Below, piece by piece: positions 1 through 8,004 of a stretch of 38,110 bases of DNA. The first letter of the stretch is position 1. The number at the start of each line of letters is the position of its first letter. A program made the position numbers and the translations under genes. The notes below the pieces were generated by a model. The model did not search any database, was not told the origin of the DNA, and saw nothing but the letters and a program-made list of their open reading frames with translations. Source of the DNA: an uncultured Oscillibacter sp. (GTDB lineage: Bacteria; Bacillota; Clostridia; Oscillospirales; Oscillospiraceae); assembly GCA_900551885.1 (NCBI GenBank), contig URXS01000006.1, positions 1 to 38,110 on the forward strand, written 5' to 3'.

Positions 1-2
1 TG

Positions 3-53
3 ATCGCCGCGGCGGAGGCCCAGAAGATCTGGCGCCGGTCCAACCGCCGCTGA
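3..53 (+). CDS. C-terminal tail of an unidentified protein (5' end outside window)
   Basis: A plus-strand reading frame enters from the left edge and ends at a TGA at 51-53. The visible tail is 16 residues (IAAAEAQKIWRRSNRR), alanine-rich and then basic. A strong intrinsic terminator starts 21 bases after the stop, which supports a real gene end. The family cannot be recognised from so short a tail. It converges on the minus-strand ssnA-ygfK operon, so it is not part of that operon. Confidence 0.4.
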   Translation: MAAAEAQKIWRRSNRR

Positions 54-73
54 TACCGTATAGGAGCAAACAG

Positions 74-113
74 AGCACCCTCTGTATGGTTTTTTTCATA
101 CAGGGGGTGCTTT
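74..113 (+). terminator. Intrinsic terminator of the left-edge gene
   Basis: A 15-bp inverted repeat (74-88 with 97-111, one G-U pair) closes an 8-base T-rich loop. It is followed only by a weak T-run, but it sits just downstream of the stop at 51-53. Confidence 0.65.
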
Positions 114-310
114 CCTATATCCGGATAAACAACATAGACGTCAGGCCAAAAAATGGCGGAAATCGTGGCCAGCGGGGAGCGGGAAGAGTAGGGCGGAGTT
201 ATATGATAAAGGCAAACAGAGCGGTGCCCATGCGGTGTTTAGGAAAGCCTGGTGTGCCGCGTAAATTACATTCCTTCTGCGTGGCGAGGTCCCAATAAAA
301 CCACAAAGAT
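114..310. other. Intergenic stretch with no recognised gene
   Basis: The whole gene-free gap runs from 54 to 441 and holds two terminators (74-113 plus strand, 311-350 minus strand). Between them I see no open frame with a ribosome binding site, no tRNA-like fold and no clear repeat. It is a tail-to-tail intergenic region. 351-441 is the 3' untranslated part of the ygfK transcript and shows nothing else. Confidence 0.6.
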
Positions 311-350
311 AAAAAAGGGGAGTGGCACACTTACGTGCGCCACTCCCCTT
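311..350 (-). terminator. Intrinsic terminator of the ssnA-ygfK operon
   Basis: On the minus strand a 12-bp GC-rich stem (350-339 pairing with 326-315), with extra pairing inside the loop, is followed by a run of six T residues (316-311). It lies about 90 bases after the ygfK stop, and no other minus-strand gene follows in the window, so the operon ends here. Confidence 0.85.
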
Positions 351-441
351 AAAGATATTGCATACAGTCATACAGTAGGGTACTTTTGCGCTGCCGGCAT
401 AAAGAGGGCGATATGCTTGATACCCGGATTTTCTGCGGTCA

Positions 442-3393
442 TCAACCGAGAAGATAATTATACTTGGCCAGCACGGTGAGGATGAACACCTCGATGTCGG
501 CGGGGAGATCATTCTTACCGTCCAGATCGGCCTCGAATACCTTGCCCTCCAGCCGGACCAGGACCTTGCGCCCGCCCAGAGGCAGGAAGCCGGAGTTGTT
601 CACGCTCTCATCGAAGCCGGCTTGGTCATGGAACAGGGTGAACTTATCCCGGTAGGGGGCGGAGTCGTAGGGACAGAAGATGGCGCAGTTGCCGCACTCG
701 TTGCACATCCGGTCCACGTGGAGGATCTGGTGGCGGCCGTCAGGCAGCTCGATGACCACGTTGGCCCGGTTGGGGCACACGTCGGCGCAGACCTGGCACA
801 CCACGTTGCAGGTCAGGCACCGGTCGCCCTCGCACTTGGCGGACTCGCACAGGATGCCCTTCTTGGCGATGGCCTCGGCTCGGGTGGCTACGGCCTTGGC
901 GGGAATGGAGAAGGTGTGAGCTTCGCCGATGACGGCCTTGGCGAAGGCAGTGGCGTCGGCGATACCTTCCACCACGGTGGCGGGGCCACGCATGGCGTCG
1001 CCGCCGGCATACACGCCGTCGATGTTGGTCTTGAAGTCCGGGATGCCCTTGGTGTCCACGTTGATGCCGTTCTTGGTGAAGAGGTCGCTCTCTACCTTCT
1101 CCCCCACGGCGGAGATCACGGTGTCGCAGGGGATCTCCACCATCTCGCCGGTGGGGACGGGCTTGCGGCGGCCCTTCTCGTCGGGATCGCCCAGCTTCAT
1201 CTTCTCGCACACCAGCTTGCCGTCGCCCTGCTTCACAGGGGCCACCAGCTCCAGGAACTGCACGCCGTCCGCGATGGCCAGCTCCAGCTCCTCGGCGTCG
1301 GCGGGCATGTACTTCTTGGTGCGGCGGTAGACCAGCGTGGAGGAAGCGGCACCGGCCCGCAGGGCGGCCCGGGCGGCGTCCATGGCGGTGTTGCCGCCGC
1401 CGACCACGGCCACATGGCCCAGAGGTACTTCCTTGCCGGCCTTCATGTCCTTCAGCCAGCCGATGACAGGCACCACGTTGCCGGGAATGTCCAGCTTGCC
1501 AGCCTTCCAGGCGCCCACGGCGAAGAAGATGTGGGTGTAGCCCATGGTCTTCAGCTCGGTGACGGAGGGAGCCTCGGTGTTCAGCTTCACTTCCACGCCC
1601 ATCTTGAACATCAGAGACACATCCTTGTCGATGGCCTCGTCAGAGATACGCCAGGCGGGAATGACCTGACGGACCACACCGCCCAGGCAGTTTTCCCGCT
1701 CGAAGATCGTGACGGGAATGCCGGCCCGGCCCAGGAAGTAGGCGGCGGACATACCGGTGGGGCCTCCGCCGATCACGGCGACCTTAGCTTTGGTGTCGGC
1801 GGGAGTCGGAGCCTTGATCTTGGCCATGTAGGCGTCATAGCCCTTTTCGGCGGCCACCAGCTTGGTGGCCCGGATGTTGACCGGCTGGTCATAGTAGTTG
1901 CGCATGCACTTGGTCATGCAGTTGTGGGCGCAGATGGTGCCGGTGATGAAGGGCAGGGGGTTCTTTTCGGTGATGAGGCGCAGGGCGGAGGCGTACTCAC
2001 CCTTGCGGCACAGCTCGATATACTCAGGGATGTCCTGCTGAATGGGGCAGCCGCCCTTGCAGGGAGCGGTGAAGCAGTCGATCAGGGGCACCTTCTCATA
2101 GAGCTTGCGGCGGGGCAGGGGCTTGATGGCCTTCACATGGTACTTGTCGGACCGGGCTGCTAGGCTCAACGCCTCGATGGCGGTCACATCCACGCCGGTG
2201 AAGGGCTTGAAGTCCAGAGCGTCCAGCTTATCGCCGATCTGGGTGAAGCGCTGGTAGCCGCCGGGCTTGAGCTCCGTGGTGGCCATGGTGATGGGCCAGA
2301 TGCCGCAGGCAAACAGCTTATCGATGTTGAAGGCGTCGGCGCCGCCGGCGTAGCTCAGGCGCAGCTTGCCGCCGAACTCCTTGGCCATCATGGCGGCCAT
2401 GGTGGTGGTCAGCGGGAACAACGACTTGCCCGCCATGTACATCTCCTCGCTGGGCAGCTCCCCGGCCTTCACGTCCACGGGGAAGGTGTTGGACAGCTTC
2501 AGGCCGAATTCCAGACCGTGGGCGTCCGCCAGGGCCTGGAGGCGGTGGAACATGGGCACCGCGTCGCAGTATTGCAGGTCCTCCTTGAAGTGGTGGTCAT
2601 CGAAGGCGATGTAGTCGTAGCCCATGGAGTCCAGGATAGACCGGGCGGTCTCATAGCCCAGAATGGTGGGATTGCACTTAACGAAGGTGTGCAGGTGCTT
2701 CTTCTCGATCAGGTAGCTGGCGATCCGCTCGATCTCGTCCGGCGGGCAGCCGTGGAGGGTGGAGACGGTGACGGAACCGGAGACATGGGGCGTGATGGTG
2801 TCGATATAATCACTCTCGCCGGGGAAGAATTCCTTCAGCACGGCGATGCACTCCTGGAAGATGGGAGTCTTGGAGGCGTCCACCATGCCGTCCAGGAAGG
2901 TGTTGACCTTCTCGCCCTGGATGCCCGCCAGGTCGTAGCCCACGGACATGTTGAACACGAACCCGTCAGGGTCGCCCAGACCATAGACTTTTGCCATGAT
3001 CTTGCAGGCGCACCAGGCCTTCACATACTCCTCAAAGGCCTGGGGGACATACAGCTCCGTGGACCACTCGCAGTTGTAGCACTCGTCCTCCGCCAGGATG
3101 CAGGGACGGTTGACGCAGGCGGACAGCTCCGCGCCGTCCATCTTCTGGACGGTCTTCAGCTCAAAGAACCGGGCACCGGCAAAGTAGCTGGCGATGATGT
3201 TCTGCGCCAACTGGGTGTTGGGGCCGGCGGCGGGGCCGAAGGGGGTCTCGATGGTCTCGCCGAAGATGGGCAGCTTTTTCACACCCGCCTTGTAGGCCCG
3301 GTGGACGCCGAAGACGGAGCCCTCTTTTTGATATTCGGTAGTGACCCAGGTCATCAATTCCCGGAAGGGAATGGGGATCATCAGTTCAGACAT
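442..3393 (-). CDS. ygfK: YgfK-type Fe-S/flavin oxidoreductase (putative selenate reductase subunit YgfK)
   Basis: The protein has 983 residues, close to E. coli YgfK (just over 1,000). The order of parts fits the family. An N-terminal dihydroorotate-dehydrogenase-like barrel covers about 1-420. Then comes a GltD-like Fe-S segment with cysteines from about 440 (CTAPCKGGCP) to 510. Next is a pyridine-nucleotide/FAD oxidoreductase module with glycine-rich motifs near 541 (VIGGGPTG) and 665 (VVGGGNTAMD). The C-terminus is ferredoxin-like with cysteine clusters near 855-880 and CNECGNCAIFC near 900. The start at 3393 has GAGGAGG upstream; an open extension to 3582 overlaps ssnA and lacks family sequence. 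It follows ssnA by 50 bases in one operon. The family is linked to purine and selenium-dependent molybdenum hydroxylase loci and probably passes electrons between NAD(P)H and a hydroxylase. The exact reaction is unproven, and selenate reduction is only an inherited annotation. Confidence 0.9.
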   Translation of the reverse strand: MSELMIPIPFRELMTWVTTEYQKEGSVFGVHRAYKAGVKKLPIFGETIETPFGPAAGPNTQLAQNIIASYFAGARFFELKTVQKMDGAELSACVNRPCILAEDECYNCEWSTELYVPQAFEEYVKAWCACKIMAKVYGLGDPDGFVFNMSVGYDLAGIQGEKVNTFLDGMVDASKTPIFQECIAVLKEFFPGESDYIDTITPHVSGSVTVSTLHGCPPDEIERIASYLIEKKHLHTFVKCNPTILGYETARSILDSMGYDYIAFDDHHFKEDLQYCDAVPMFHRLQALADAHGLEFGLKLSNTFPVDVKAGELPSEEMYMAGKSLFPLTTTMAAMMAKEFGGKLRLSYAGGADAFNIDKLFACGIWPITMATTELKPGGYQRFTQIGDKLDALDFKPFTGVDVTAIEALSLAARSDKYHVKAIKPLPRRKLYEKVPLIDCFTAPCKGGCPIQQDIPEYIELCRKGEYASALRLITEKNPLPFITGTICAHNCMTKCMRNYYDQPVNIRATKLVAAEKGYDAYMAKIKAPTPADTKAKVAVIGGGPTGMSAAYFLGRAGIPVTIFERENCLGGVVRQVIPAWRISDEAIDKDVSLMFKMGVEVKLNTEAPSVTELKTMGYTHIFFAVGAWKAGKLDIPGNVVPVIGWLKDMKAGKEVPLGHVAVVGGGNTAMDAARAALRAGAASSTLVYRRTKKYMPADAEELELAIADGVQFLELVAPVKQGDGKLVCEKMKLGDPDEKGRRKPVPTGEMVEIPCDTVISAVGEKVESDLFTKNGINVDTKGIPDFKTNIDGVYAGGDAMRGPATVVEGIADATAFAKAVIGEAHTFSIPAKAVATRAEAIAKKGILCESAKCEGDRCLTCNVVCQVCADVCPNRANVVIELPDGRHQILHVDRMCNECGNCAIFCPYDSAPYRDKFTLFHDQAGFDESVNNSGFLPLGGRKVLVRLEGKVFEADLDGKNDLPADIEVFILTVLAKYNYLLG

Positions 3394-3443
3394 ACGCTTT
3401 TTCCTCCTCAAAATACTCCTTGCGGATGTGGCTTTGTGGCTTT

Positions 3444-4787
3444 TTAATAGGTGCAGTGGTTCAGCTTGCCCCACAGGCGTTTGCTGCTCTCCAGAATATG
3501 GGCGTTGACGGCCTCCTCGTCGATCTCGGTGAGGACGCGATCTTTCATCAGGATCTTGCCGTTGATCATGGTGGTCTGGCACTGGCGGCCGGTCATGCCG
3601 AAGAGCATGTGGCCGTCGATGTTGGCATCGGAGAAGGGAGTGAAGGGCTTGTAGTCCATGACGATCACGTCCGCTGCCGCGCCGGGGGCCAGCACGCCCA
3701 GGGTGGGGAAGCCGGTCCGCTCCGCCATCTTGGCATTGTTCTTGAAGAGCATGTCAGTCACCTCACACCAGCCCACGTTGGGCATGCAGGCATTGTGCCG
3801 CTGGATGATCAGGGCCACCTTGATGCTCTCCAGCATGTCGTTGGTGTAGGCGTCGGTGCCAAGGCCCACCAAAATGCCCTTCTTGTAGAGCTGCAGGATG
3901 GGGGAGCAGCCCACGGCGTTGCCCATGTTGGACTCGGGGTTGTTGACGCACATGGTGTCGGTGGCCTTGATGATGTCCATCTCGGCGGTGTTCACGTGGA
4001 TGCAGTGGCCCAGAATGGTCTTGGGGCCCAGAATGTCGTGGTCCTGGAGCCGCTGGACGGGACGGCGGCCATAGTTCTGGAGGCTGTCGTACACGTCGTT
4101 CATGCCCTCGGACACATGGATGTGGTAGCCCACCCGGCCATTGTTGGCCGCCACCATCCGGTCAAAGGTCTTGTCGGAGATGGTGAACAGGGCGTGGCCG
4201 CCGAACATGGCCTTGAGCATGTCAGAGGGATTCTTCTCGCAGTAGTCGATGAAGTCCTTATTTTCCTGGACGGACTGGATGGATTTCTCCTCGCCGTCCC
4301 GGTCGCTGACCTCGTAGCACAGGCAGGCCCGCATGCCGAACTCTTTCGTGACCTCGGCGATCTTCATGAGGGAGCCAGGAATTTCGCAGAAGGAGGCATG
4401 GTGATCGAAGATGGTGGTAACACCCTGCTTGATGGAGTCGATCACCAGGGCCTGAGCGGAAGCGCGGGTAGCCTCCAGGTCCAGATTTCGGTCGATATAC
4501 CACCACTGGCCGTCCAGCACCTCGTAGAAGTTGGTGGGGTTGTAGCCGTTGATGCTGAGGCCCCGGGCCAGAGCAGAGTAGATGTGGGTGTGGGCGTTGA
4601 TCAGGCCCGGCATGATGACGCCGCCCCTGGCGTCCACGAATTCCGCCTGGGGGTATTTGGCCTTCAGATCGGCAGTGGTGCCGACCTCCACGATTTTGCC
4701 GCCGTCGGTGACTACGCCGCCGTCAGGGTAGTAACCGGTGCCATTGGGGTCTCTGGTGATGACTTTGCCGTTTGCCAGTAAGATCAT
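3444..4787 (-). CDS. ssnA: SsnA family putative aminohydrolase
   Basis: The protein has 447 residues and belongs to the metal-dependent amidohydrolase superfamily, SsnA branch (E. coli SsnA is of similar length). Visible metal and active-site motifs are NAHTH (H66, H68), YHIHVSEG, ILGHCIHV and GLGTDAY, the usual order for a TIM-barrel deaminase related to guanine deaminase and chlorohydrolases. The start at 4787 has GGAGG about 8 bases upstream. It is the first gene of a two-gene operon with ygfK; in E. coli the same two families lie together beside ygfM and xdhD. The substrate is unknown, with a purine or related nitrogen heterocycle the likeliest guess from context. Expression is probably controlled by the structured leader at 4835-4949. 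Confidence 0.92.
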   Translation of the reverse strand: MILLANGKVITRDPNGTGYYPDGGVVTDGGKIVEVGTTADLKAKYPQAEFVDARGGVIMPGLINAHTHIYSALARGLSINGYNPTNFYEVLDGQWWYIDRNLDLEATRASAQALVIDSIKQGVTTIFDHHASFCEIPGSLMKIAEVTKEFGMRACLCYEVSDRDGEEKSIQSVQENKDFIDYCEKNPSDMLKAMFGGHALFTISDKTFDRMVAANNGRVGYHIHVSEGMNDVYDSLQNYGRRPVQRLQDHDILGPKTILGHCIHVNTAEMDIIKATDTMCVNNPESNMGNAVGCSPILQLYKKGILVGLGTDAYTNDMLESIKVALIIQRHNACMPNVGWCEVTDMLFKNNAKMAERTGFPTLGVLAPGAAADVIVMDYKPFTPFSDANIDGHMLFGMTGRQCQTTMINGKILMKDRVLTEIDEEAVNAHILESSKRLWGKLNHCTY

Positions 4788-4834
4788 AAACTGGTACCTC
4801 CTTCAAATTTCCCACGGTCAAAAGCGAAACATGC

Positions 4835-4876
4835 AAAAGAAAAAGGCGCTTCGATCCCGTCCCGGGTCGAAACACC
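4835..4876 (-). terminator. Intrinsic terminator inside the ssnA leader (attenuator)
   Basis: On the minus strand, bases 4876-4867 pair with 4854-4845 (10 bp, two G-U pairs), extended by an inner CCC/GGG helix, and are followed at once by TTTTTCTTTT (4844-4835). This lies about 50 bases upstream of the ssnA start and so would stop transcription before the gene. Its 5' arm (GGTGT at 4876-4872) can instead pair with an upstream antiterminator strand. Confidence 0.75.
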
Positions 4877-4949
4877 TATCAAAAAAACGGAATGATAGGT
4901 GTCAGCCCGTGCGCGCAGCACTTCGTTGCAGCTATCATTCTTCCCTTAT
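4835..4949 (-). promoter_or_regulatory. Candidate riboswitch (class not recognised) controlling ssnA-ygfK
   Basis: Three helices compete on the minus strand. First, GAATGATAG (4940-4932) pairs with CTATCATTC (4898-4890). It encloses a compact 33-base domain with a small GTGC/GCAC hairpin and conserved-looking single-stranded flanks. Second, ACACCTATC (4902-4894) pairs with GATAGGTGT (4880-4872) as an antiterminator. Third, the terminator at 4876-4835. Helices 1 and 2 share 4898-4894; helices 2 and 3 share 4876-4872. Stabilising helix 1 would therefore free the terminator strand and switch the operon off. The predicted transcription start (about 4949) lies just 5' of helix 1. It does not match the purine, guanidine, Moco, SAM, THF or ZTP consensus I remember. 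The ligand is unknown, with a purine-related compound the natural guess. A protein-bound attenuator is the main alternative. Confidence 0.6.
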
Positions 4950-4955
4950 GCTTGT

Positions 4956-4984
4956 ATTTTACCGGAGAACAGGCTAAAATGCAA
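4956..4984 (-). promoter_or_regulatory. Sigma-A-type promoter of ssnA-ygfK
   Basis: On the minus strand TTGCAT (4984-4979) and TAAAAT (4961-4956) are separated by exactly 17 bases. The expected start, about 4949, places the first base of the RNA a few bases before the candidate riboswitch stem. Confidence 0.7.
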
Positions 4985-5096
4985 GAAGGCAAGCTAAAAA
5001 TTTTTTAGGCATATTTTGTGTAGATTGCCGGAAAACCCTGGAACTATTTCCGAAGGACTTCGTCTATATCCATAGAAAAAACAGGAGGTGGACCCC

Positions 5097-6293
5097 ATGA
5101 AGAGAGGATGGGCATGGCTGCTGGCGGCGGGACTGCTGCTGACCGGCTGCGCCGGCGGCGGGGAGCAGGAGACGGCAGAGGAGGAAGTGCCGCAAACGGA
5201 ACAGACCGTCCAGGAGGAGGCGCTGGACCCGGCTCCGGAGGGGCTAACTATGGAGTTGGAGCACGAGGTCTATGACCCCTCTCTAACCAGCTATACCTAT
5301 TTTATTTACAACAACACAGACCAGACGACGGGAGTGTTCGGCACCCCCTATGCTATCCAGCGCAGGGACGGAGACGACTGGGTGGACCTGACCATGAAGG
5401 ACAATGTGGGCTGGGATGACATTGGCTATACCCTGGAGCCCGGCGGGACCATGGCACTGTCCTGCGGCTTCTGGCTCTACGAGGAAACACCGGAGGCCGG
5501 GGAGTACCGGCTGGTGAAGGAGGTGGACGGCGCGATGCTGACCGCGGAGTTCACCCTTGGGGAGAGTATCTATACGGCGCAGAACCCCTACGGTTTCGGT
5601 CCTCTGGAGGATCTGCCGGAGCGGTACGGTGCCGCTGACGCCGCCGGCACCGGGGCGGTGATCTTCACCGACGCCGGAGCGGAGAACACCCAGGCGGTGG
5701 GGGAGTTCCTGGAGAAGGTAGCCCTGGAGGCCCCCTGCCAGTTGCGGACGGTGCAGGCCCATGGGGAGGGGATTCCCATGGTGATCGATGTGATCTATGA
5801 GGACGACAGCTTCCTCTGGCGGATGCGCAGCGGCGGCGAGGAAGTAACGGAGCGGCGGTTGTCTTATCTTGTTACCGACGGCACGGACATCTATCTCTCT
5901 GATGGTGCTGACTGGGATGCCGGGGAGCGGTACGGCGACCAGCGGGTGTTCCTGGTGCCGCCGCTCCAGGGGAAGGAGTGGGTGGCCGACGTGGAGGCCA
6001 TGACGGAGGACCGCCTGGCGGGCAATCTCACCCGATACAAGCTCTGGTCCACCGACGGCATCTGGTGTGTTTGCCTGACAGAAGAGCCAACGGCATTTTC
6101 CGTGAGTTGGCAGAAGCCAGGAGAAGGTTCCGGGGGCAACAGCTATGACCTGGCGGATTGGGATGGCCCGGAGACGGTCATCACCGGTATCTCCTGGCGG
6201 GAGGACGGCAAGTTGACGGTAAAATGCGAGACCGCGGACGGCGGCACCAGCCGTCTGACCTTCGACCCGGAAACGGGGACCTTGATCGGATAA
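5097..6293 (+). CDS. Putative lipoprotein with Ig-like domain, function unknown
   Basis: The protein has 398 residues. A basic start, a hydrophobic stretch and the lipobox LLTGC (C18) mark a lipid-anchored surface protein. An acidic, Glu/Gln/Thr-rich linker follows. Residues about 45-155 look like a bacterial Ig-like domain of the kind found in Firmicutes lipoproteins (ELEHEVYDPSLTSYTYFIYN, then an extracted beta-rich pattern ending EYRLVKEVDG). The remainder is beta-rich with no catalytic motif that I recognise. The ATG at 5097 is chosen because AGGAGG (5083-5088) is 8 bases upstream; an in-frame GTG at 5088 overlaps that site. It is monocistronic, ending in a strong terminator. The role is unknown; a signalling or cell-envelope role would be a guess. 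Confidence 0.8.
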   Translation: MKRGWAWLLAAGLLLTGCAGGGEQETAEEEVPQTEQTVQEEALDPAPEGLTMELEHEVYDPSLTSYTYFIYNNTDQTTGVFGTPYAIQRRDGDDWVDLTMKDNVGWDDIGYTLEPGGTMALSCGFWLYEETPEAGEYRLVKEVDGAMLTAEFTLGESIYTAQNPYGFGPLEDLPERYGAADAAGTGAVIFTDAGAENTQAVGEFLEKVALEAPCQLRTVQAHGEGIPMVIDVIYEDDSFLWRMRSGGEEVTERRLSYLVTDGTDIYLSDGADWDAGERYGDQRVFLVPPLQGKEWVADVEAMTEDRLAGNLTRYKLWSTDGIWCVCLTEEPTAFSVSWQKPGEGSGGNSYDLADWDGPETVITGISWREDGKLTVKCETADGGTSRLTFDPETGTLIG

Positions 6294-6303
6294 AAACCAG
6301 ACA

Positions 6304-6342
6304 GGAGCGGGGACCGGTTTCCAGTCCCCGCTCCGCTTTTTT
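6304..6342 (+). terminator. Intrinsic terminator after the lipoprotein gene
   Basis: A perfect 11-bp GC-rich stem (6304-6314 with 6324-6334) and a run of six T residues at 6337-6342, starting 11 bases past the stop codon. Confidence 0.9.
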
Positions 6343-6361
6343 GCATGTCATAAAATATAAA

Positions 6362-6391
6362 TTGACAAAAACCGGGGTATTCTGGTATTCT
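6362..6391 (+). promoter_or_regulatory. Promoter of the alanine/sodium symporter gene
   Basis: A consensus TTGACA (6362-6367) is 18 bases upstream of TATTCT (6386-6391), about 40 bases before the start codon at 6431. Confidence 0.6.
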
Positions 6392-6430
6392 GGAAGACGA
6401 ATCTGCCAAAAAAGGACTGAGAATTGACAC

Positions 6431-7834
6431 ATGCTGGGAACGTTCATCGGTACACTGAGCGATTGGCTCTATACGTATATTTTGGTGATCTTGTTGATTG
6501 CGGCGGGATTATACTTTACCCTTAGAACTCGGTTTGTTCAGCTCCGGCTGTTTGTCGAGTCCATCCGGGTAGTGGGGGAGCGGCCCAGGGAGGCCGGCGC
6601 CGTGTCCTCCTTCCAGGCCCTGATGGTCTCCACCGCCTCCCGGGTAGGCACCGGCAATATCGTGGGCATCTCCACGGCGATCTGCTGCGGCGGCGCCGGG
6701 GCAGTATTCTGGATGTGGGTCATCGCCCTGATCGGCGGGGCCTCCGCCTTTGTGGAGTCCACCCTGGCCCAGATCTACAAGCGCCGGGCTCCCGATGGCA
6801 GTTGCTATGGCGGCCCCGCCTACTATATCGAGGCGGCTCTTCACAGCCGTCCTCTGGCGGTGGTATTTGCTGTGGCCCTGGTACTGACCTATGCCGGCGG
6901 CTTCAACATGCTGGCTTCCTATAACCTTCAGTCCACCTTCTCCGCCTACAGCTTCTATGACCCCGCTGTCACCCCCTGGGTCATCGGCGCTGTGCTGGCG
7001 GTACTGGTGGGATACTGCGTCATGGGCGGTGGAAAGCGCATCCTCCGCTTCACCTCCACTCTGGTGCCCTTCATGGGTGGACTGTATGTGCTGGTGGCGG
7101 CGGTGGTGATCGTCCTGAACTGGCGGACGCTGCCCCAGGTGTTCGGCTCCATTTTTGCCGGTGCCTTTGATTTTCAGGCTATTTTCGGCGGTTTTACCGG
7201 CTCCGCCGTTATGTATGGCATCAAGCGCGGGCTCTTCTCCAATGAGGCTGGCGTAGGCTCCGCCCCGAACGCCGCCGCCTCCGCCGATGTGAGCCACCCG
7301 GTGAAGCAGGGACTGGTTCAGATGCTGTCTGTGTTCATTGACACGCTGCTGATCTGCTCCGCCACCGCCTTCATGCTGCTGTGTTCCGGCGTAGCGCCGG
7401 AGAAGGCCCTTCAGGGTGCGCCCTATGTGCAGATGGCATTGCAGAGCCAGTTCGGCGCCGCCGGGCCTCTGTTCATTACGGTAGCCATGGTACTCTTTGC
7501 CTTTACCACCCTGATCGGCAACCTCTACTATGTGGACAACTGCCTCAGCTACATTGTGGGGAAAATTCCCGCCAGGGAGTTCATGGCTCTCTTCCGCATT
7601 GACGCCATGATTCTGATTTTTCTGGGCGCCGGTATGGAGATCAGCTTGGTGTGGAATCTGGCGGATGTACTGATGGGGGTCATGGCGCTCATCAACCTGC
7701 CGGTGATCGTTTTGCTGTTCCGCCCGGTACGGTTGGCCCTGGCGGACTACGCTGCTCAGCGCCATGCGGGCCGGAATCCGGAATTCCGGGCGGAATCCGT
7801 GGGGCTCGCCGGCAAAACGGAGTGCTGGAATTGA
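6431..7834 (+). CDS. Alanine/glycine:cation symporter, AGCS family
   Basis: This integral membrane transporter of 467 residues imports alanine or glycine with Na+. AGCS signatures are clear: ASRVGTGNIVGISTAICCGG near 70-90, an aromatic and glycine-rich helix with FVESTLAQIYK near 108-118, and GIKRGLFSNEAGVGSAPNAA near 262-281, which is the strongest family mark. About ten hydrophobic segments are visible, and the length is normal for AlsT-like proteins. The ribosome binding site before 6431 is weak (AGGA, too far), but the N-terminal segment matches the family, so this start is kept. It is flanked by its own promoter and terminator and so is probably transcribed alone. Substrate preference within the family cannot be read from the sequence. 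Confidence 0.93.
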   Translation: MLGTFIGTLSDWLYTYILVILLIAAGLYFTLRTRFVQLRLFVESIRVVGERPREAGAVSSFQALMVSTASRVGTGNIVGISTAICCGGAGAVFWMWVIALIGGASAFVESTLAQIYKRRAPDGSCYGGPAYYIEAALHSRPLAVVFAVALVLTYAGGFNMLASYNLQSTFSAYSFYDPAVTPWVIGAVLAVLVGYCVMGGGKRILRFTSTLVPFMGGLYVLVAAVVIVLNWRTLPQVFGSIFAGAFDFQAIFGGFTGSAVMYGIKRGLFSNEAGVGSAPNAAASADVSHPVKQGLVQMLSVFIDTLLICSATAFMLLCSGVAPEKALQGAPYVQMALQSQFGAAGPLFITVAMVLFAFTTLIGNLYYVDNCLSYIVGKIPAREFMALFRIDAMILIFLGAGMEISLVWNLADVLMGVMALINLPVIVLLFRPVRLALADYAAQRHAGRNPEFRAESVGLAGKTECWN

Positions 7835-7876
7835 AAAAAGAGGAGGACGCACAGCGTCCCCCTCTTTTTATTTTTA
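7835..7876 (+). terminator. Intrinsic terminator after the AGCS symporter gene
   Basis: An A-rich to T-rich inverted repeat directly after the stop (AAAAAGAGG..GGACGC pairing with GCGTCC..CCTCTTTTT, one bulge), followed by ATTTTT. The symmetric A/T flanks could let it act in both directions. Confidence 0.85.
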
Positions 7877-7908
7877 CGCATGTTTTTGGGACATGCCGCA
7901 TAAACTGC

Positions 7909-7937
7909 TTGCAATAGAAATAGAAATGGTGTAATAT
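7909..7937 (+). promoter_or_regulatory. Promoter of the hemolysin III family gene
   Basis: TTGCAA (7909-7914) and TAATAT (7932-7937) are separated by 17 bases, in an AT-rich stretch about 70 bases upstream of the start codon at 8005. Confidence 0.6.
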
Positions 7938-8004
7938 AGTTTTCGATATCGTATAACAAAGAGCGGACGGCAATATTGCCGGTCAAGATAGGAGAGACCC
8001 GATC

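Larger units (their letters stand above)
4788..5096. other. Divergent intergenic region between ssnA and the lipoprotein gene
   Basis: This gap of about 300 bases is almost filled on the minus strand by the ssnA promoter (4956-4984) and its leader with attenuator (4949-4788). The remaining 4985-5096 is AT-rich and must hold the promoter of the plus-strand lipoprotein gene, but I found no convincing -35/-10 pair there. The ribosome binding site AGGAGG at 5083-5088 belongs to that gene. Confidence 0.6.

Noticed and set aside
622..4781. Long plus-strand open frames opposite ygfK and ssnA (for example 622-2163 and 3420-4781)
   Set aside because: They lie antisense to well-recognised genes, are low-complexity (Gly, His, Val and Leu rich), lack ribosome binding sites and resemble no family; they are a by-product of GC-rich third codon positions.
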